NCBI RefSeq assembly: GCF_006542765.1 | Contig: NZ_SKCD01000039.1 | Span: forward strand, 1-39,838 | From: Paenibacillus luteus | GTDB taxonomy: Bacteria > Bacillota > Bacilli > Paenibacillales > Paenibacillaceae | DNA: 39,838 bases | Direction of reading: 5' to 3' | In this document: in pieces, positions 1-8,111 of the stretch | Position numbering within the stretch: position 1 is the first letter of the stretch | Layout of the letters: each line of letters opens with the position of its first letter | Translations under genes and position numbers: made by a program | Notes under the pieces: generated by a model | Databases searched by the model: none | Seen by the model: the letters and a program-made list of their open reading frames with translations, nothing else | What the model was told of the DNA's origin: nothing

Positions 1-104
1 CGCTAAGTATCAAAGGTGCAAGCACCTTATCAACTCCGCTCGACTTGCATGTATTAGGCACGCCGCCAGCGTTCGTCCTGAGCCAGGATCAAACTCTCCA
101 AATT
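1..104 (-). rRNA. rrs: 16S ribosomal RNA, 5' end (partial)
   Basis: On the minus strand this reads GAGAGTTTGATCCTGGCTC, followed by the universal GACGAACGCTGGCGGC and TACATGCAAGTCGAGCGG blocks of bacterial 16S rRNA. The gene runs off the left edge, so only about the first 104 nt are present, ending in the V1 loop. The variable stretch with GTGCTTGCACC is of a kind typical of Paenibacillus. The mature 5' end was placed near base 104 by alignment to the E. coli start and may be off by a few bases. Confidence 0.97.
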
Positions 105-186
105 GGTGTTTGAAATGCTCATTACTTATTATCGCTTTTTCGCTTATCCCGAAGGATTTGCGAGGCAGTTATTACTCGTTGTTCAG

Positions 187-199
187 TTTTCAAAGAGCA
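187..199 (-). promoter_or_regulatory. boxA-like antitermination element in rRNA leader
   Basis: The minus strand reads TGCTCTTTGAAAA, close to the boxA antitermination signal TGCTCTTT bound by NusB-NusE in rRNA leaders. It lies about 85 nt upstream of the 16S 5' end and about 65 nt downstream of the promoter, the expected place. The surrounding TTTGAAAACTGAACAA string is common in Bacillota rRNA leaders and spacers. Confidence 0.7.
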
Positions 200-263
200 A
201 TCTATTCTTTCGTTTGTGTTGCTTATTTTCTTTTGTTCCGGTGTGTTTCTTGGCCGGAAATAG

Positions 264-293
264 AATATACCATGGACTCACACACTATTGCAA
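264..293 (-). promoter_or_regulatory. rRNA operon sigma-A promoter with UP element
   Basis: On the minus strand a -35 TTGCAA (288-293) is followed by an 18-bp spacer and a -10 TATATT (264-269). Immediately upstream (about 294-325) is a run of A/T that looks like an UP element, as usual for rRNA promoters. Transcription would start near 257 and give a ~150-nt leader. No second tandem promoter of equal quality was seen in bases 300-530. Confidence 0.75.
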
Positions 294-423
294 GTGTTTT
301 TTAAAATTAATTTCATTCTTTTTAAAAATATAAGGTTTTATAAGTTTGTTAGCTTATAAAGGGCTTAAATTTCACCGTTAAAGCTACTTCAGCGTCTTAA
401 GGGCGCCGAAGGCGTTTTTGCTT

Positions 424-469
424 GAAATATAGGAAAGGATATCCTTTCCTTATCGCTTCTCTATATTTC
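424..469. repeat. nested palindrome between rRNA promoter and WYL gene
   Basis: A perfect 20-bp palindrome AGGAAAGGATATCCTTTCCT (431-450) overlaps an outer pair of arms, GAAATATAG (424-432) and CTATATTTC (461-469). It lies in the 429-nt gene-free stretch 105-533, just past the end of the WYL regulator gene and upstream of the rRNA promoter. It could act as a terminator-like hairpin for the regulator transcript, but there is no U-tract. A weak GC hairpin with TTTTT follows at about 401-420 on the plus strand. Function unknown. Confidence 0.5.
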
Positions 470-533
470 TCGGAACGAAACGCGCTGCGCCGCCAATGGA
501 CGCCAACAGCCGTTTACCTTGGTATAACCTTTT

Positions 534-1481
534 CTACGTATATTTAGCCAACATTTCGGAAAGCATCTGTTTCATCTTATCCAATAACTGTGCCGGTTGC
601 TTTACCGTTGCTTCATTGCCTAATCCAATAAAAAATTTTGTAAAGAATAGAATATCTGCTTTTCTGATATGACCGTCTAACCAACCGCTGCCATCCTCGC
701 GAAGATGAAGCCTAGGAGATGGCCATAAGTCTGCCTCGCAGCGTTGAGCGCCTTCTCTGGTAAGTTCCACATGAATAGCGACGTATTCTTCTTCCGTTTG
801 AAAATGCGAGTCCCGATTGCCTAAATGCACTTCACGAAAATTCATAGGCTTTGTTGTTGAGTCGCTTTCTGCAGCAGAGCGAATTCTATCACAGCGGAAC
901 AATCGTAATTCGGAACGAAGAAAGCAGTAGGCCGGACAATACCAAAGCCCGTTGCTGGCGTAAATGCCGATCGGCTGAATCTCGCGGCTGGAAATGGCTT
1001 TTCTCGATTCATACTCGACCTTCAACACCTTCTGATGAATCGAGGCATCAAGCAGAACAGCCAAATGGGGGTCGCCCGTTTTTCGAGCGGGCGTGAAAAA
1101 ATCAACCCGGTTTTTCATCTGGTCAATTCGATCACGCACATCTCCCGACATGTAAAAGTAAAATTTGCTTAACGCCGAAGATGCTTCTGTCTCAAACGGT
1201 AGATAGGAATAATGCCGCAGGGCATGGCTAGCAAAAAATATGGCGACCGCTTCCTCCTCCGTAAATGCAATGGGCGGCAGCACTCTTTCCCTAAGCACTT
1301 GGTAGCCGCCGTGCGGACCTACCTCAGAATACAGCGGCACTCCAAGCTCGCTCAGCTCCTGAAGATCTCTTAGTATTGTTCTAGTAGATACTTCGAATTC
1401 TTGGGCAAGCTCCTTTACCGTAAACTTACGCTTTCGGTTGACCGTCATCATTAATTCCATGAGCCGCTTCGACTTGGACAA
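534..1481 (-). CDS. WYL-domain (YafY/DeoR-type) transcriptional regulator
   Basis: A 315-aa transcription regulator of the YafY-like WYL family. It has an N-terminal winged HTH (residues ~1-60, with the recognition stretch STRTILRDLQEL and the wing GVPLYSEVGPHGGYQ) and a C-terminal WYL ligand-sensing region from about residue 125. TTG at 1481 is preferred because GGGGG lies 6 nt upstream, because family members begin MSKSKR-, and because the longer frame from 1520 would run through a perfect operator-like dyad at 1505-1519. It is divergent from the DinB-type gene, a common pairing in Bacillota, and probably controls that gene and itself. The inducer is unknown; WYL domains bind small ligands or nucleic acids. 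Confidence 0.9.
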   Translation of the reverse strand: MSKSKRLMELMMTVNRKRKFTVKELAQEFEVSTRTILRDLQELSELGVPLYSEVGPHGGYQVLRERVLPPIAFTEEEAVAIFFASHALRHYSYLPFETEASSALSKFYFYMSGDVRDRIDQMKNRVDFFTPARKTGDPHLAVLLDASIHQKVLKVEYESRKAISSREIQPIGIYASNGLWYCPAYCFLRSELRLFRCDRIRSAAESDSTTKPMNFREVHLGNRDSHFQTEEEYVAIHVELTREGAQRCEADLWPSPRLHLREDGSGWLDGHIRKADILFFTKFFIGLGNEATVKQPAQLLDKMKQMLSEMLAKYT

Positions 1482-1504
1482 TGTGAACCCCCATTTTTTA
1501 TTTA

Positions 1505-1527
1505 TGACAACTCTTGTCACTATTATA
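1505..1527 (-). promoter_or_regulatory. WYL regulator promoter -10 and palindromic operator
   Basis: TGACAACTCTTGTCA (1505-1519) is a perfect 6-3-6 inverted repeat. Directly upstream on the minus strand lies a -10 TATAAT (1522-1527); no good -35 is visible. The dyad therefore falls at about +1 of the regulator transcript, an ideal autorepression site. TGTCA half-sites are known for some WYL-family regulators. The plus-strand gene has its own TATAAT at 1575-1580 with a poor -35. Confidence 0.55.
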
Positions 1528-1597
1528 AGCTACAATCGGAGATAAGCCCACTATGGCTGTATAAACCCAACTACTATAATTAATGGAGTGAAGCCGC

Positions 1598-2089
1598 ATG
1601 CAAACCGTAAACGTTAACGAACTCAAAGCCTTGCTGTTAGAAGAACTAGAACATATCGTAAACACCTCCAACAACCTGATTCGAAAAATCTCAACGGATC
1701 ATTGGCACTTCAGGCCGCACCAAAACATGAGGTCGCTTCTCGAGCTAGTGGAGCATCTCGTCTCCGTGCCTTCCTCAGACCTGCTGATCCTTAAGGAGAG
1801 CAGTGAAGCGGTTATTCGAAAGCTGGAAGCCGATATCGCTGAAGATCCAAGCATCGAGAAACTAACCCAATGGATGACCAAAGGAGTTTATGAAGTACGG
1901 AGCTATATGGAAGGGCTAACCGATGAAGAGTTTCTGCGCAAGTCAACCAAACCTTTCTATTTGGAGCATGGCTCGGTTCAAGCTAAATGGCTCATCGAAA
2001 TTACGACCCATGCACAGCATCACCGCGCACAACTATTCACCTATTTGAAAATGCAAGGCTACGAAATCAGCATGTTTGATCTCTACTAA
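1598..2089 (+). CDS. DinB/YfiT-family putative metal-dependent hydrolase
   Basis: A 163-aa all-helical protein with the DinB-fold pattern: a long first helix (ELKALLLEELEHIV), a histidine in EHLV (about residue 49), and a C-terminal THAQHHRAQL motif (about residues 136-145). The three histidines are the usual divalent metal ligands of this four-helix-bundle superfamily, which includes bacillithiol transferases and DNA-damage-induced proteins of unclear reaction. An AATGGAGTG ribosome binding site precedes the ATG. It is divergent from the WYL regulator and ends at a strong bidirectional terminator, so it is a single-gene transcript. Substrate unknown. Confidence 0.8.
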   Translation: MQTVNVNELKALLLEELEHIVNTSNNLIRKISTDHWHFRPHQNMRSLLELVEHLVSVPSSDLLILKESSEAVIRKLEADIAEDPSIEKLTQWMTKGVYEVRSYMEGLTDEEFLRKSTKPFYLEHGSVQAKWLIEITTHAQHHRAQLFTYLKMQGYEISMFDLY

Positions 2090-2128
2090 TGACGCTGCGT
2101 GCTTAGGCGTGTACCGCCAGCTAGCATG

Positions 2129-2176
2129 AAAAGAACCTTCAACCCCGAACAGATACGGAGTTGAAGGTTCTTTTGT
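2129..2176. terminator. bidirectional intrinsic terminator
   Basis: Arms AAAAGAACCTTCAAC (2129-2143) and GTTGAAGGTTCTTTT (2160-2174) form a perfect 15-bp stem with A/T tracts on both sides. It sits between two convergent genes, the DinB-type gene (plus) and the GH78 gene (minus), and can serve both. Confidence 0.9.
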
Positions 2177-2207
2177 TTCTCGCCTGCACATCTATCGTTT
2201 TCTATAG

Positions 2208-5126
2208 TTAGATAAACTTCTTCTCGCGAATAATCCCTTCGTAACCGTTCGGAACGATAATGTTTATCTTAACCGACGCCGGAGATTGGACCGAAATCTC
2301 AATTTTATTCTCCCCTAGCAGCTTCCAAGCAACATCAATTTGTCCCGCTTCCGAGAGAGGGACGCTGCCTCTCGCCCAAGTTAAGCCGCTCGGATTCGGC
2401 ATGACATCTACCTCTGTCCATCCCATCGCCTTGCTGCGAACACCAAGCACCTCACGTCCAAGGAAATAACCAGGCGCTGCCGACCACGCATGGCAATGGC
2501 TGCGGGTCAGCATATTGGGATTAGGACGGTTTTCCGCAAAATTCGGGTACATTTCCCAGCAAGTTGTTGCATCGTTATCGATCATCTGCCCAAAATTTTT
2601 ACGAATGTCGTCAACGATCGTGGAGACGTGGCCGGCTTCCGACAACGCTTCATAATAGAAGAAGGACATGAACGGACTGCCAATTTGCACAAAATGAGCA
2701 GGAGCTTCTATTAAATAGCTTTCCATTACGTTTCTGCGATCCCCTTGCGCCACGCCGGTCAAATAGGCAACAACCTGCGTCTGTACAGAGAAATTATCCG
2801 ATTTGCGGCCATCCACATGAATGCAATCCAGATAGGCAGACTGCTCTTCCGACCATAGGAACTTATTAATGGCAGTTTGAAGCTTATCTGCTTCTTCAAT
2901 AAAATACAGCTGCCCCTCCGCATCCCCGGTCAAGGCCCCCATCTCAGCGGCTACACGCAAGGTTTTCACCAAGAAGCAGTTCTGATGGGTGACAATGCCT
3001 TCATTCGGCTGATCGATCGGAGACCAGTCAAGCAGGTTCCAGCCTTTGATGGCAAGCAAGCCATCCTGATCAATCTCTTTCAAATAATGCTCCAGCGTAA
3101 ACCGGATATGCGGATACATCTCTTTGGCAAAATCCAAATCCGCCGTCTGCTCCACATATTCGCGGCATGCAATCGCCCAGAAAAAAGTCCAGTTCGGGAT
3201 GACGCTGCTCCAGCCGCTCGGAACCTGATTCATGTATAGAGGCGTCTGCTCCTTTGATCCCGGAACAAGCCGCAAGCAGCGCTTGACGATTTCATTGACG
3301 CCAAACAAATAGTTGCTCACAAGCGCTTCATTCCGGCTGTCTCCTACCCAGAAAACCTGCTCGTAGGCCGGGCAGTCTACAAAGGTATCCTCCATGCAAA
3401 CCTTTGTCGTATGGCGGCTAATCTCCCAAATATCGTTCAGCAATGGATCAGAGGAGTGGAATTTTCCAATCTCCGCGACCGGATAATGGTTGGATAGAAA
3501 ATGAACGTTAAACAGCTTTACAGGCTGGCTAGCGTCTCGTATGGTCAGCATCAAATAACGCAAGCCCCGACGAACGGGCGAAACATAACGCTGCCTCCCT
3601 TCTTGGCACACATACCGGAGGGAATTGTCCAAACCGAAGGTATCCTGGCGGTAATCCGCTGTCATGTATTCAAACCCGTAGAAATCCAGTATTGTCCCCG
3701 CAGCTGCCTCCAATTCAAAGGTCAAATAGCCGGTGAGCTCCTTGCCAAAATCAATAATCAGCTCTGTATCCAAACCCGGATAGACGGGTACAATACCCGG
3801 CAAAGCATTCGGAATAACGATATTTTGCAAAGCCGCCGGAATAACGCGGGGATTGCTCTCTTTCTTCCACACGGATAAACCAAATACGTCGACTTCACTC
3901 ACGAGACTCTCGTCAATTGAACGGATATAAGAGGAATACAACGCCAAATCTGCTGGCCCGGAAACCTTGTTTAACACTCCCTTATATTGCGGATCTTCAA
4001 AATCAATTGCCTTGGTTTCCTGATGGTCCAAATCAACGACACTGTCAAAAGGACCAATCGCTATAAAAGCGGATGCCTGCGGTGACTGCTGCTCGGCAGC
4101 GATCGGCGATCTCAGCACTACAATCGAATCGCTATATATTCCCAAGTGCAGCTTACCTGTATGAATTCTCAGGCCGCTAACATCAATAAGCAAAAGATTA
4201 TCGCCTTTATGCAGGGTGACGGCCGCATATTTCTCCGGCAGTACGCCCGTAAATGCAGCTTCTTCCAGTACAACGCCATTTAACGAAACCGCTGTTGTGC
4301 ATTCTCCGGTGCTTGGAAAACCGAGCACGATTTCCGTTTCCTGCTGTACGGACAGGATCGTAGCTGCATATCCCGTAAACGACACGAAATTGGCATGGTT
4401 CTCGCTGCCTTCAACCATCGCGTTGCGTATATCGATGGCGGTAGAGTAAGTAAAGGATTTTACGCTGCTTAGCGTCAATACGCGTGAAGGGTATACCGGA
4501 GCCTCTGCGAGCAGCGGAATATCCCGCTCCTTGACCGTGGTCCACGGTCCCGTGCCGACAGGACCTATAAGCCCAGCATTTTCCCAGCCTGCAGCATCAT
4601 AAGCTTCACTTGCCCAATCTCCATCCCACAAGGTTGCATCGATATATTCTGTGAAGCCCTGCTGGCAGGACATCCGGGAGGAGCGTGTATGATTGCCTGC
4701 ATGAATAGCCGTATGCCATGTCGCGTCCGTCGTCAAAATCGTTTCGGTGCCTTCTGCCCCGATTTGATCCAATTGAACAAGCAAGCCGCCGCGTCCCCGC
4801 TCATAATAGAAGGTCGATACGCCAAAATGAAGAACCAGCACTGCAATGCTGTTGGTCTGCCCCGGTATAAGCAGATGCCCGACATCATAGACATCATAAA
4901 ATTGTTCAACCGTCCATGATCGGACAGGCCCTCTGCCTACCTGTTCACCGTTAATATAAAGAACATAGCGTGAATCCGCGCTAATTCTAAGTGTCTTTGA
5001 TGTTTGATCAGCCGAGCCTCCATGCGGTGCCACATCAAAGCTCTTCCTAAAGCAGCGCCATTCATTGCGTGGGCTTTCGATCTCACCGCCCCAAATCCAG
5101 TTGGCCTTCCAATCCTGATTTAACAT
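2208..5126 (-). CDS. GH78 alpha-L-rhamnosidase-like glycoside hydrolase
   Basis: A 972-aa protein with the GH78 layout: N-terminal beta-sandwich carbohydrate-binding domains (FRKSFDV..., then LRISADSRYVLYINGEQVG) and an (alpha/alpha)6-barrel from about residue 560 to 880. Family motifs are EDTFVDCPAYEQVFWVGD around Asp584, giving the conserved acidic cluster (D584, the E of AYEQ, the D of VGD), and TTCWEMYP near residue 858 with the barrel glutamate. In GH78 these acids hydrolyse terminal alpha-L-rhamnose with inversion. The usual DCPQR is DCPAY here, so substrate may differ. There is no signal peptide, so it probably acts in the cytoplasm on imported oligosaccharides. The ATG at 5126 follows AAGGAG by 9 nt. 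It is divergent from an AraC regulator, the likely activator; a minus-strand TATAAT (5153-5158) lacks a -35. Confidence 0.87.
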   Translation of the reverse strand: MLNQDWKANWIWGGEIESPRNEWRCFRKSFDVAPHGGSADQTSKTLRISADSRYVLYINGEQVGRGPVRSWTVEQFYDVYDVGHLLIPGQTNSIAVLVLHFGVSTFYYERGRGGLLVQLDQIGAEGTETILTTDATWHTAIHAGNHTRSSRMSCQQGFTEYIDATLWDGDWASEAYDAAGWENAGLIGPVGTGPWTTVKERDIPLLAEAPVYPSRVLTLSSVKSFTYSTAIDIRNAMVEGSENHANFVSFTGYAATILSVQQETEIVLGFPSTGECTTAVSLNGVVLEEAAFTGVLPEKYAAVTLHKGDNLLLIDVSGLRIHTGKLHLGIYSDSIVVLRSPIAAEQQSPQASAFIAIGPFDSVVDLDHQETKAIDFEDPQYKGVLNKVSGPADLALYSSYIRSIDESLVSEVDVFGLSVWKKESNPRVIPAALQNIVIPNALPGIVPVYPGLDTELIIDFGKELTGYLTFELEAAAGTILDFYGFEYMTADYRQDTFGLDNSLRYVCQEGRQRYVSPVRRGLRYLMLTIRDASQPVKLFNVHFLSNHYPVAEIGKFHSSDPLLNDIWEISRHTTKVCMEDTFVDCPAYEQVFWVGDSRNEALVSNYLFGVNEIVKRCLRLVPGSKEQTPLYMNQVPSGWSSVIPNWTFFWAIACREYVEQTADLDFAKEMYPHIRFTLEHYLKEIDQDGLLAIKGWNLLDWSPIDQPNEGIVTHQNCFLVKTLRVAAEMGALTGDAEGQLYFIEEADKLQTAINKFLWSEEQSAYLDCIHVDGRKSDNFSVQTQVVAYLTGVAQGDRRNVMESYLIEAPAHFVQIGSPFMSFFYYEALSEAGHVSTIVDDIRKNFGQMIDNDATTCWEMYPNFAENRPNPNMLTRSHCHAWSAAPGYFLGREVLGVRSKAMGWTEVDVMPNPSGLTWARGSVPLSEAGQIDVAWKLLGENKIEISVQSPASVKINIIVPNGYEGIIREKKFI

Positions 5127-5282
5127 GCGATTTCGCTCCTTAGCTATCATCTATTATAGATTTCATATCTCGATTCCTTCGTGCATTACCTCTTTAATTA
5201 TAGTAAAATCAAAGGACTGATTTACCCCTATTCCGGACATTTTATCCCTTATAAAAGACATTTAACAAAAAGGAGCAAACAG

Positions 5283-6200
5283 ATGCTGACCAGGCCTTCG
5301 GAACAATACAAAGGAGAGAACTACTTTCATAAAAACGGTTTTCTTTATGTAAACCGCGCCGAGGAAAACTTCCATCTGCCGCTGCACAATCACGATTTCA
5401 TTGAACTTGCCTATGTCGCGGAAGGCAAGGGCTTTCATCATATCGGAGAACGGGTCGTTCCGGTCTACAAGGGCATGTTGTTTCTGTTACCGCCGGGCAT
5501 GTCCCATGTTTTTCGTCCCTCGACGCCTTCGCGGACCAGTCCTCCTTTAATCGTCTATAATTGCATTTTCCTTCCCTCGCTTCTTTTGCAGTTAAGCGGT
5601 TGGATCGGGGATACACGAATCAGCGATCATCTTGAGCAGCGCCTAACTGACCCGATTGCACCAGAGTCGCTTTTTGACTTCGACAATGTCATTGACGGAC
5701 TTTTTCACAATCTGCTGCGCGAATACGAGCTTCCGCGAAGCGGCTCAGCCGCTTATTTGCAGTCTTTGCTTGTTCAGCTCCTATTGTCGATCTATCGCAT
5801 CATGAAGGATTCACAGGAAGCTATAATAGAAGGAAGCTCTTCGGTCGCCTTCCATCATGTACTTAATTTCTTGGATCAGCATGCCCATGAACCACTCTCA
5901 CTCGCCCAGCTCGCTGAACGCTGCTCATGGAGCGAACGGCATTTCAGCCGTGTATTCAAACAGCATACCGGACAAACGTTCCTTCATTATCTCCAGCATC
6001 TTCGCATCAAAAAAAGCTGCGAGCTCCTAAGAAGCTCACAGCTTAAAATTAGCAATATCGCAGAAGAGTCCGGTTACAAAAACATGGACGTCTTTCTCAC
6101 TCATTTCAAAAGAATTGCGGGCATGACACCACGAGAATATCGGCGCATGGTGCAGGAGCCCACCAAATCAACCGATCAAACGTCTACAAATCCATTATAG
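5283..6200 (+). CDS. AraC-family transcriptional regulator
   Basis: A 305-aa regulator with an N-terminal cupin sensor domain (HLPLHNHDFIELAYVAEG and the LPPGMSHVF turn, residues ~30-85) and a C-terminal pair of helix-turn-helix motifs (residues ~195-295: LAQLAERCSWSERHFSRVFK, then ISNIAEESGYKNMDVFLTHF and MTPREYR). ATG at 5283 has AAAAGGAG upstream and is preferred over an in-frame start at 5181. It is divergent from the GH78 gene with a 156-bp shared promoter region, so it most likely senses a sugar and activates that gene. A 64-aa gene follows 17 nt downstream and is probably cotranscribed. Confidence 0.9.
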   Translation: MLTRPSEQYKGENYFHKNGFLYVNRAEENFHLPLHNHDFIELAYVAEGKGFHHIGERVVPVYKGMLFLLPPGMSHVFRPSTPSRTSPPLIVYNCIFLPSLLLQLSGWIGDTRISDHLEQRLTDPIAPESLFDFDNVIDGLFHNLLREYELPRSGSAAYLQSLLVQLLLSIYRIMKDSQEAIIEGSSSVAFHHVLNFLDQHAHEPLSLAQLAERCSWSERHFSRVFKQHTGQTFLHYLQHLRIKKSCELLRSSQLKISNIAEESGYKNMDVFLTHFKRIAGMTPREYRRMVQEPTKSTDQTSTNPL

Positions 6201-6217
6201 AGGGGAAGAGTATTGAT

Positions 6218-6412
6218 ATGAAATGGAAGGTAATTGCGCTTGATGATCGTTATCTCGTCTGCCGTAAAACATGGCATTCCACAGCTTGGATGGGCATTGT
6301 GAAAAAGGACATCCGCTCTATTCGAATTCTGGACCGCTTGCAGACGGTGGAGGTGTATGCCGATTGTTCGACGAAAGAGCTGGCTGACCGATTGCTACTC
6401 CTCAAGTCTTAA
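6218..6412 (+). CDS. small protein of unknown function (64 aa)
   Basis: A 64-aa open frame with a clear AGGGGAAG ribosome binding site 9-10 nt before its ATG, starting 17 nt after the AraC gene. The product starts MKWKVIALDDRYLVCRKT, is basic in the middle, has two cysteines and no membrane segment or signal peptide. I do not recognise a family. The alternating hydrophobic pattern suggests a small beta-rich fold. It may be a partner of the AraC/GH78 module or a chance rider. It converges with the spermidine-synthase-like gene, leaving only 16 nt and no clear terminator. Confidence 0.6.
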   Translation: MKWKVIALDDRYLVCRKTWHSTAWMGIVKKDIRSIRILDRLQTVEVYADCSTKELADRLLLLKS

Positions 6413-6428
6413 TATCAACGCTAAAGGG

Positions 6429-7172
6429 CTATCCTTTGTCCATCAGCCGGTGTCCTTCTTCCAGCTCCAGTCCGAAGAAACCCGCCATCGCCCGTGGTTC
6501 AAAAGCAACGGCTTTGCTGCTGCCCATTATAATGATGTTCCGTATGTCAGCGGCATCCTCCGCTGGGAGAGAAAAAGCCTGTACAACATCAAAGGCTTCC
6601 CTAAGCGTTGAATGAATGGCGTTAATCAATTTATCATTTTTTATCTTTCCCATCAGGTTCATTATCACTGCGCCATTAACGGAAAGCTTCTCCTTCATCT
6701 CCTCAAAAAAAGGCAATGTCGTCAAATGATACGGAGTGCCTTGCTTCGTAAACGCATCTACGACGATATAATCAAAGCTGCCAGGAGACTGCCTTGAAAG
6801 TATGACACGGCCGTCTCCGATGACAACATTATCTGTGTGATAATGAAAAAAAGCTCTGCTGAGCTCCACGACCTTCTCATCCACTTCCGCAATCGTAACC
6901 TTTTTATTCGAAAAATAACCCGCGATGGTCCCGATGCCATGTCCGATCATAAACGCCTGTTCAAACGCTGGATTATTTTTCTCCATTAAATGGATGATGG
7001 CTCTCGGGTATTCCATTACGACGCGACTCGGATCTTTTAAGTCTATCGCGCCCTGAATCGCCTCATTGGAAAATTGCAAATACCGATATTTGCCCACTTC
7101 CCCATAAAGCTGATTGGCTTCGTAGACGCTGATCTCCTGCGTTCCGCTAATCTCCATGGCTAATAAATGCAA
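6429..7172 (-). CDS. spermidine synthase-like (SpeE fold) methyltransferase-type protein
   Basis: A 247-aa Rossmann-fold protein of the spermidine/spermine synthase family. The nucleotide-binding motif reads FMIGHGIGTIAGYF, followed by the acidic strand end ITIAEVDEKVVEL and the catalytic-loop-like IVVDAFTKQGTPYHL. Family enzymes transfer aminopropyl groups from decarboxylated AdoMet to putrescine; this short variant, with the IGGG motif altered to IGHG and no standard N-terminal domain, may have another role. The TTG at 7172 is preferred because AGAGGAG precedes it by 7 nt; the frame opens at 7199 without a ribosome binding site. It is the last gene of a minus-strand run after GNAT and VOC genes. 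Confidence 0.75.
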   Translation of the reverse strand: MHLLAMEISGTQEISVYEANQLYGEVGKYRYLQFSNEAIQGAIDLKDPSRVVMEYPRAIIHLMEKNNPAFEQAFMIGHGIGTIAGYFSNKKVTIAEVDEKVVELSRAFFHYHTDNVVIGDGRVILSRQSPGSFDYIVVDAFTKQGTPYHLTTLPFFEEMKEKLSVNGAVIMNLMGKIKNDKLINAIHSTLREAFDVVQAFSLPAEDAADIRNIIIMGSSKAVAFEPRAMAGFFGLELEEGHRLMDKG

Positions 7173-7207
7173 ATCCCTGCTCCTCTTTCCTGTCCACAAG
7201 CGGCTGC

Positions 7208-7663
7208 TTATACCTTGCTCTTCATGAACGTTGTAATAGACAAGCCTTCTTCAACCTCAACGACTCCTGTCTCAACAAATCCGTTTTGCTTATAAAAGCG
7301 GACCGCGGGCAAGTTTTTGGAGCCGGTAGCTACTACCAATGCCGTGCGATCCCCCGCGAGCGCTTCCAAATGCGCCAGGAGCTGCCCTGCGATACCTTTC
7401 CGAAAATATTCCGGATGAACCATCAAGCGATGGATATCCGCTATCCCGTCTTCCCTTTTGCAAGAAATAGCTCCACATAGCTCTTCCCCCACGTAATAGC
7501 CATAAAAGGTTTCTCCGCATGCTTGCAGCGTACTGACGCTATCTAACAATGGCGGAATCCGATCAAATGAAATCAACTCTGCCTCTACCCGATAGGAAGG
7601 CAGTTGAATGCGCAGCACCTCTTCTGCCGTCGCCTCAACGGTAATATCAATGGCTTTAATCAT
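7208..7663 (-). CDS. GNAT-family N-acetyltransferase
   Basis: A 151-aa single-domain GNAT. The acetyl-CoA-binding motif A is visible in IHRLMVHPEYFRKGIAGQLL (Q/RxxGxG/A type, residues ~80-99), and motif B in LPAVRFYKQNGFVETGVVEV. The acceptor is unknown. The ATG is preceded by TAGGAGAG. It lies 36 nt downstream of the VOC gene and 35 nt upstream of the spermidine-synthase-like gene on the same strand, so the three may be cotranscribed. Confidence 0.87.
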   Translation of the reverse strand: MIKAIDITVEATAEEVLRIQLPSYRVEAELISFDRIPPLLDSVSTLQACGETFYGYYVGEELCGAISCKREDGIADIHRLMVHPEYFRKGIAGQLLAHLEALAGDRTALVVATGSKNLPAVRFYKQNGFVETGVVEVEEGLSITTFMKSKV

Positions 7664-7699
7664 GCTTGCTCTCCTAATCTATCCATAGCTATATCAAAG

Positions 7700-8083
7700 C
7701 TATTTTACGTAATTGGATACTTCCAGCAAATTCATATCCGGGTCCCGAAAATAGACCGATTCGATCGGCCCTGTGGCGCCGGTTCTCCGAACTCGCCCTT
7801 CCTCTACCTCGACCCCGCATTCCGATAAATGCAGCAGCACTTTCTGCAAAGGCAGCTCGGTAATAAAGCAGAGATCTGCCGAGCCGGAGGTCGGCCTTGC
7901 AGCCTTCGGCTCAAATTCGCGCCCTTGTTGATGAAGGTTTATTTTTTGCTGACCGAATTGCAGCGCCTTTCTTCCTTCACCAAAGGTGATGATCTCCATG
8001 CCAAGCACCCTGCTGTAAAAAGCGCAAGTAGCGTCAATATCCTTAACCGTAAGTACGAGATGATCCAATCGATTAATTTGCAA
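7700..8083 (-). CDS. VOC-family protein (glyoxalase/dioxygenase fold)
   Basis: A 127-aa vicinal-oxygen-chelate protein with two beta-alpha-beta-beta-beta modules. Metal-ligand positions are visible: His in LDHLVLTV (residue 8), His in INLHQQG (about 51) and Glu in NLLEVSNYV (about 121). The family includes glyoxalase I, extradiol dioxygenases and antibiotic-binding proteins; the closest-looking type is the short dioxygenase-III-related proteins of Bacilli. Substrate cannot be told. The ATG follows a CAGGAGGAAT-type ribosome binding site. Confidence 0.87.
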   Translation of the reverse strand: MQINRLDHLVLTVKDIDATCAFYSRVLGMEIITFGEGRKALQFGQQKINLHQQGREFEPKAARPTSGSADLCFITELPLQKVLLHLSECGVEVEEGRVRRTGATGPIESVYFRDPDMNLLEVSNYVK

Positions 8084-8111
8084 TGTAGGTATTCCTCCTG
8101 AAAAAGCTTAC

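Noticed and set aside
103..333. Plus-strand open frame over the rRNA leader
   Set aside because: It overlaps the 16S 5' end, boxA and promoter on the other strand.
1482..1520. Longer start of the WYL regulator at 1520
   Set aside because: It would translate through the dyad at 1505-1519 and right up to the -10; TTG at 1481 has a ribosome binding site and matches the family N-terminus.
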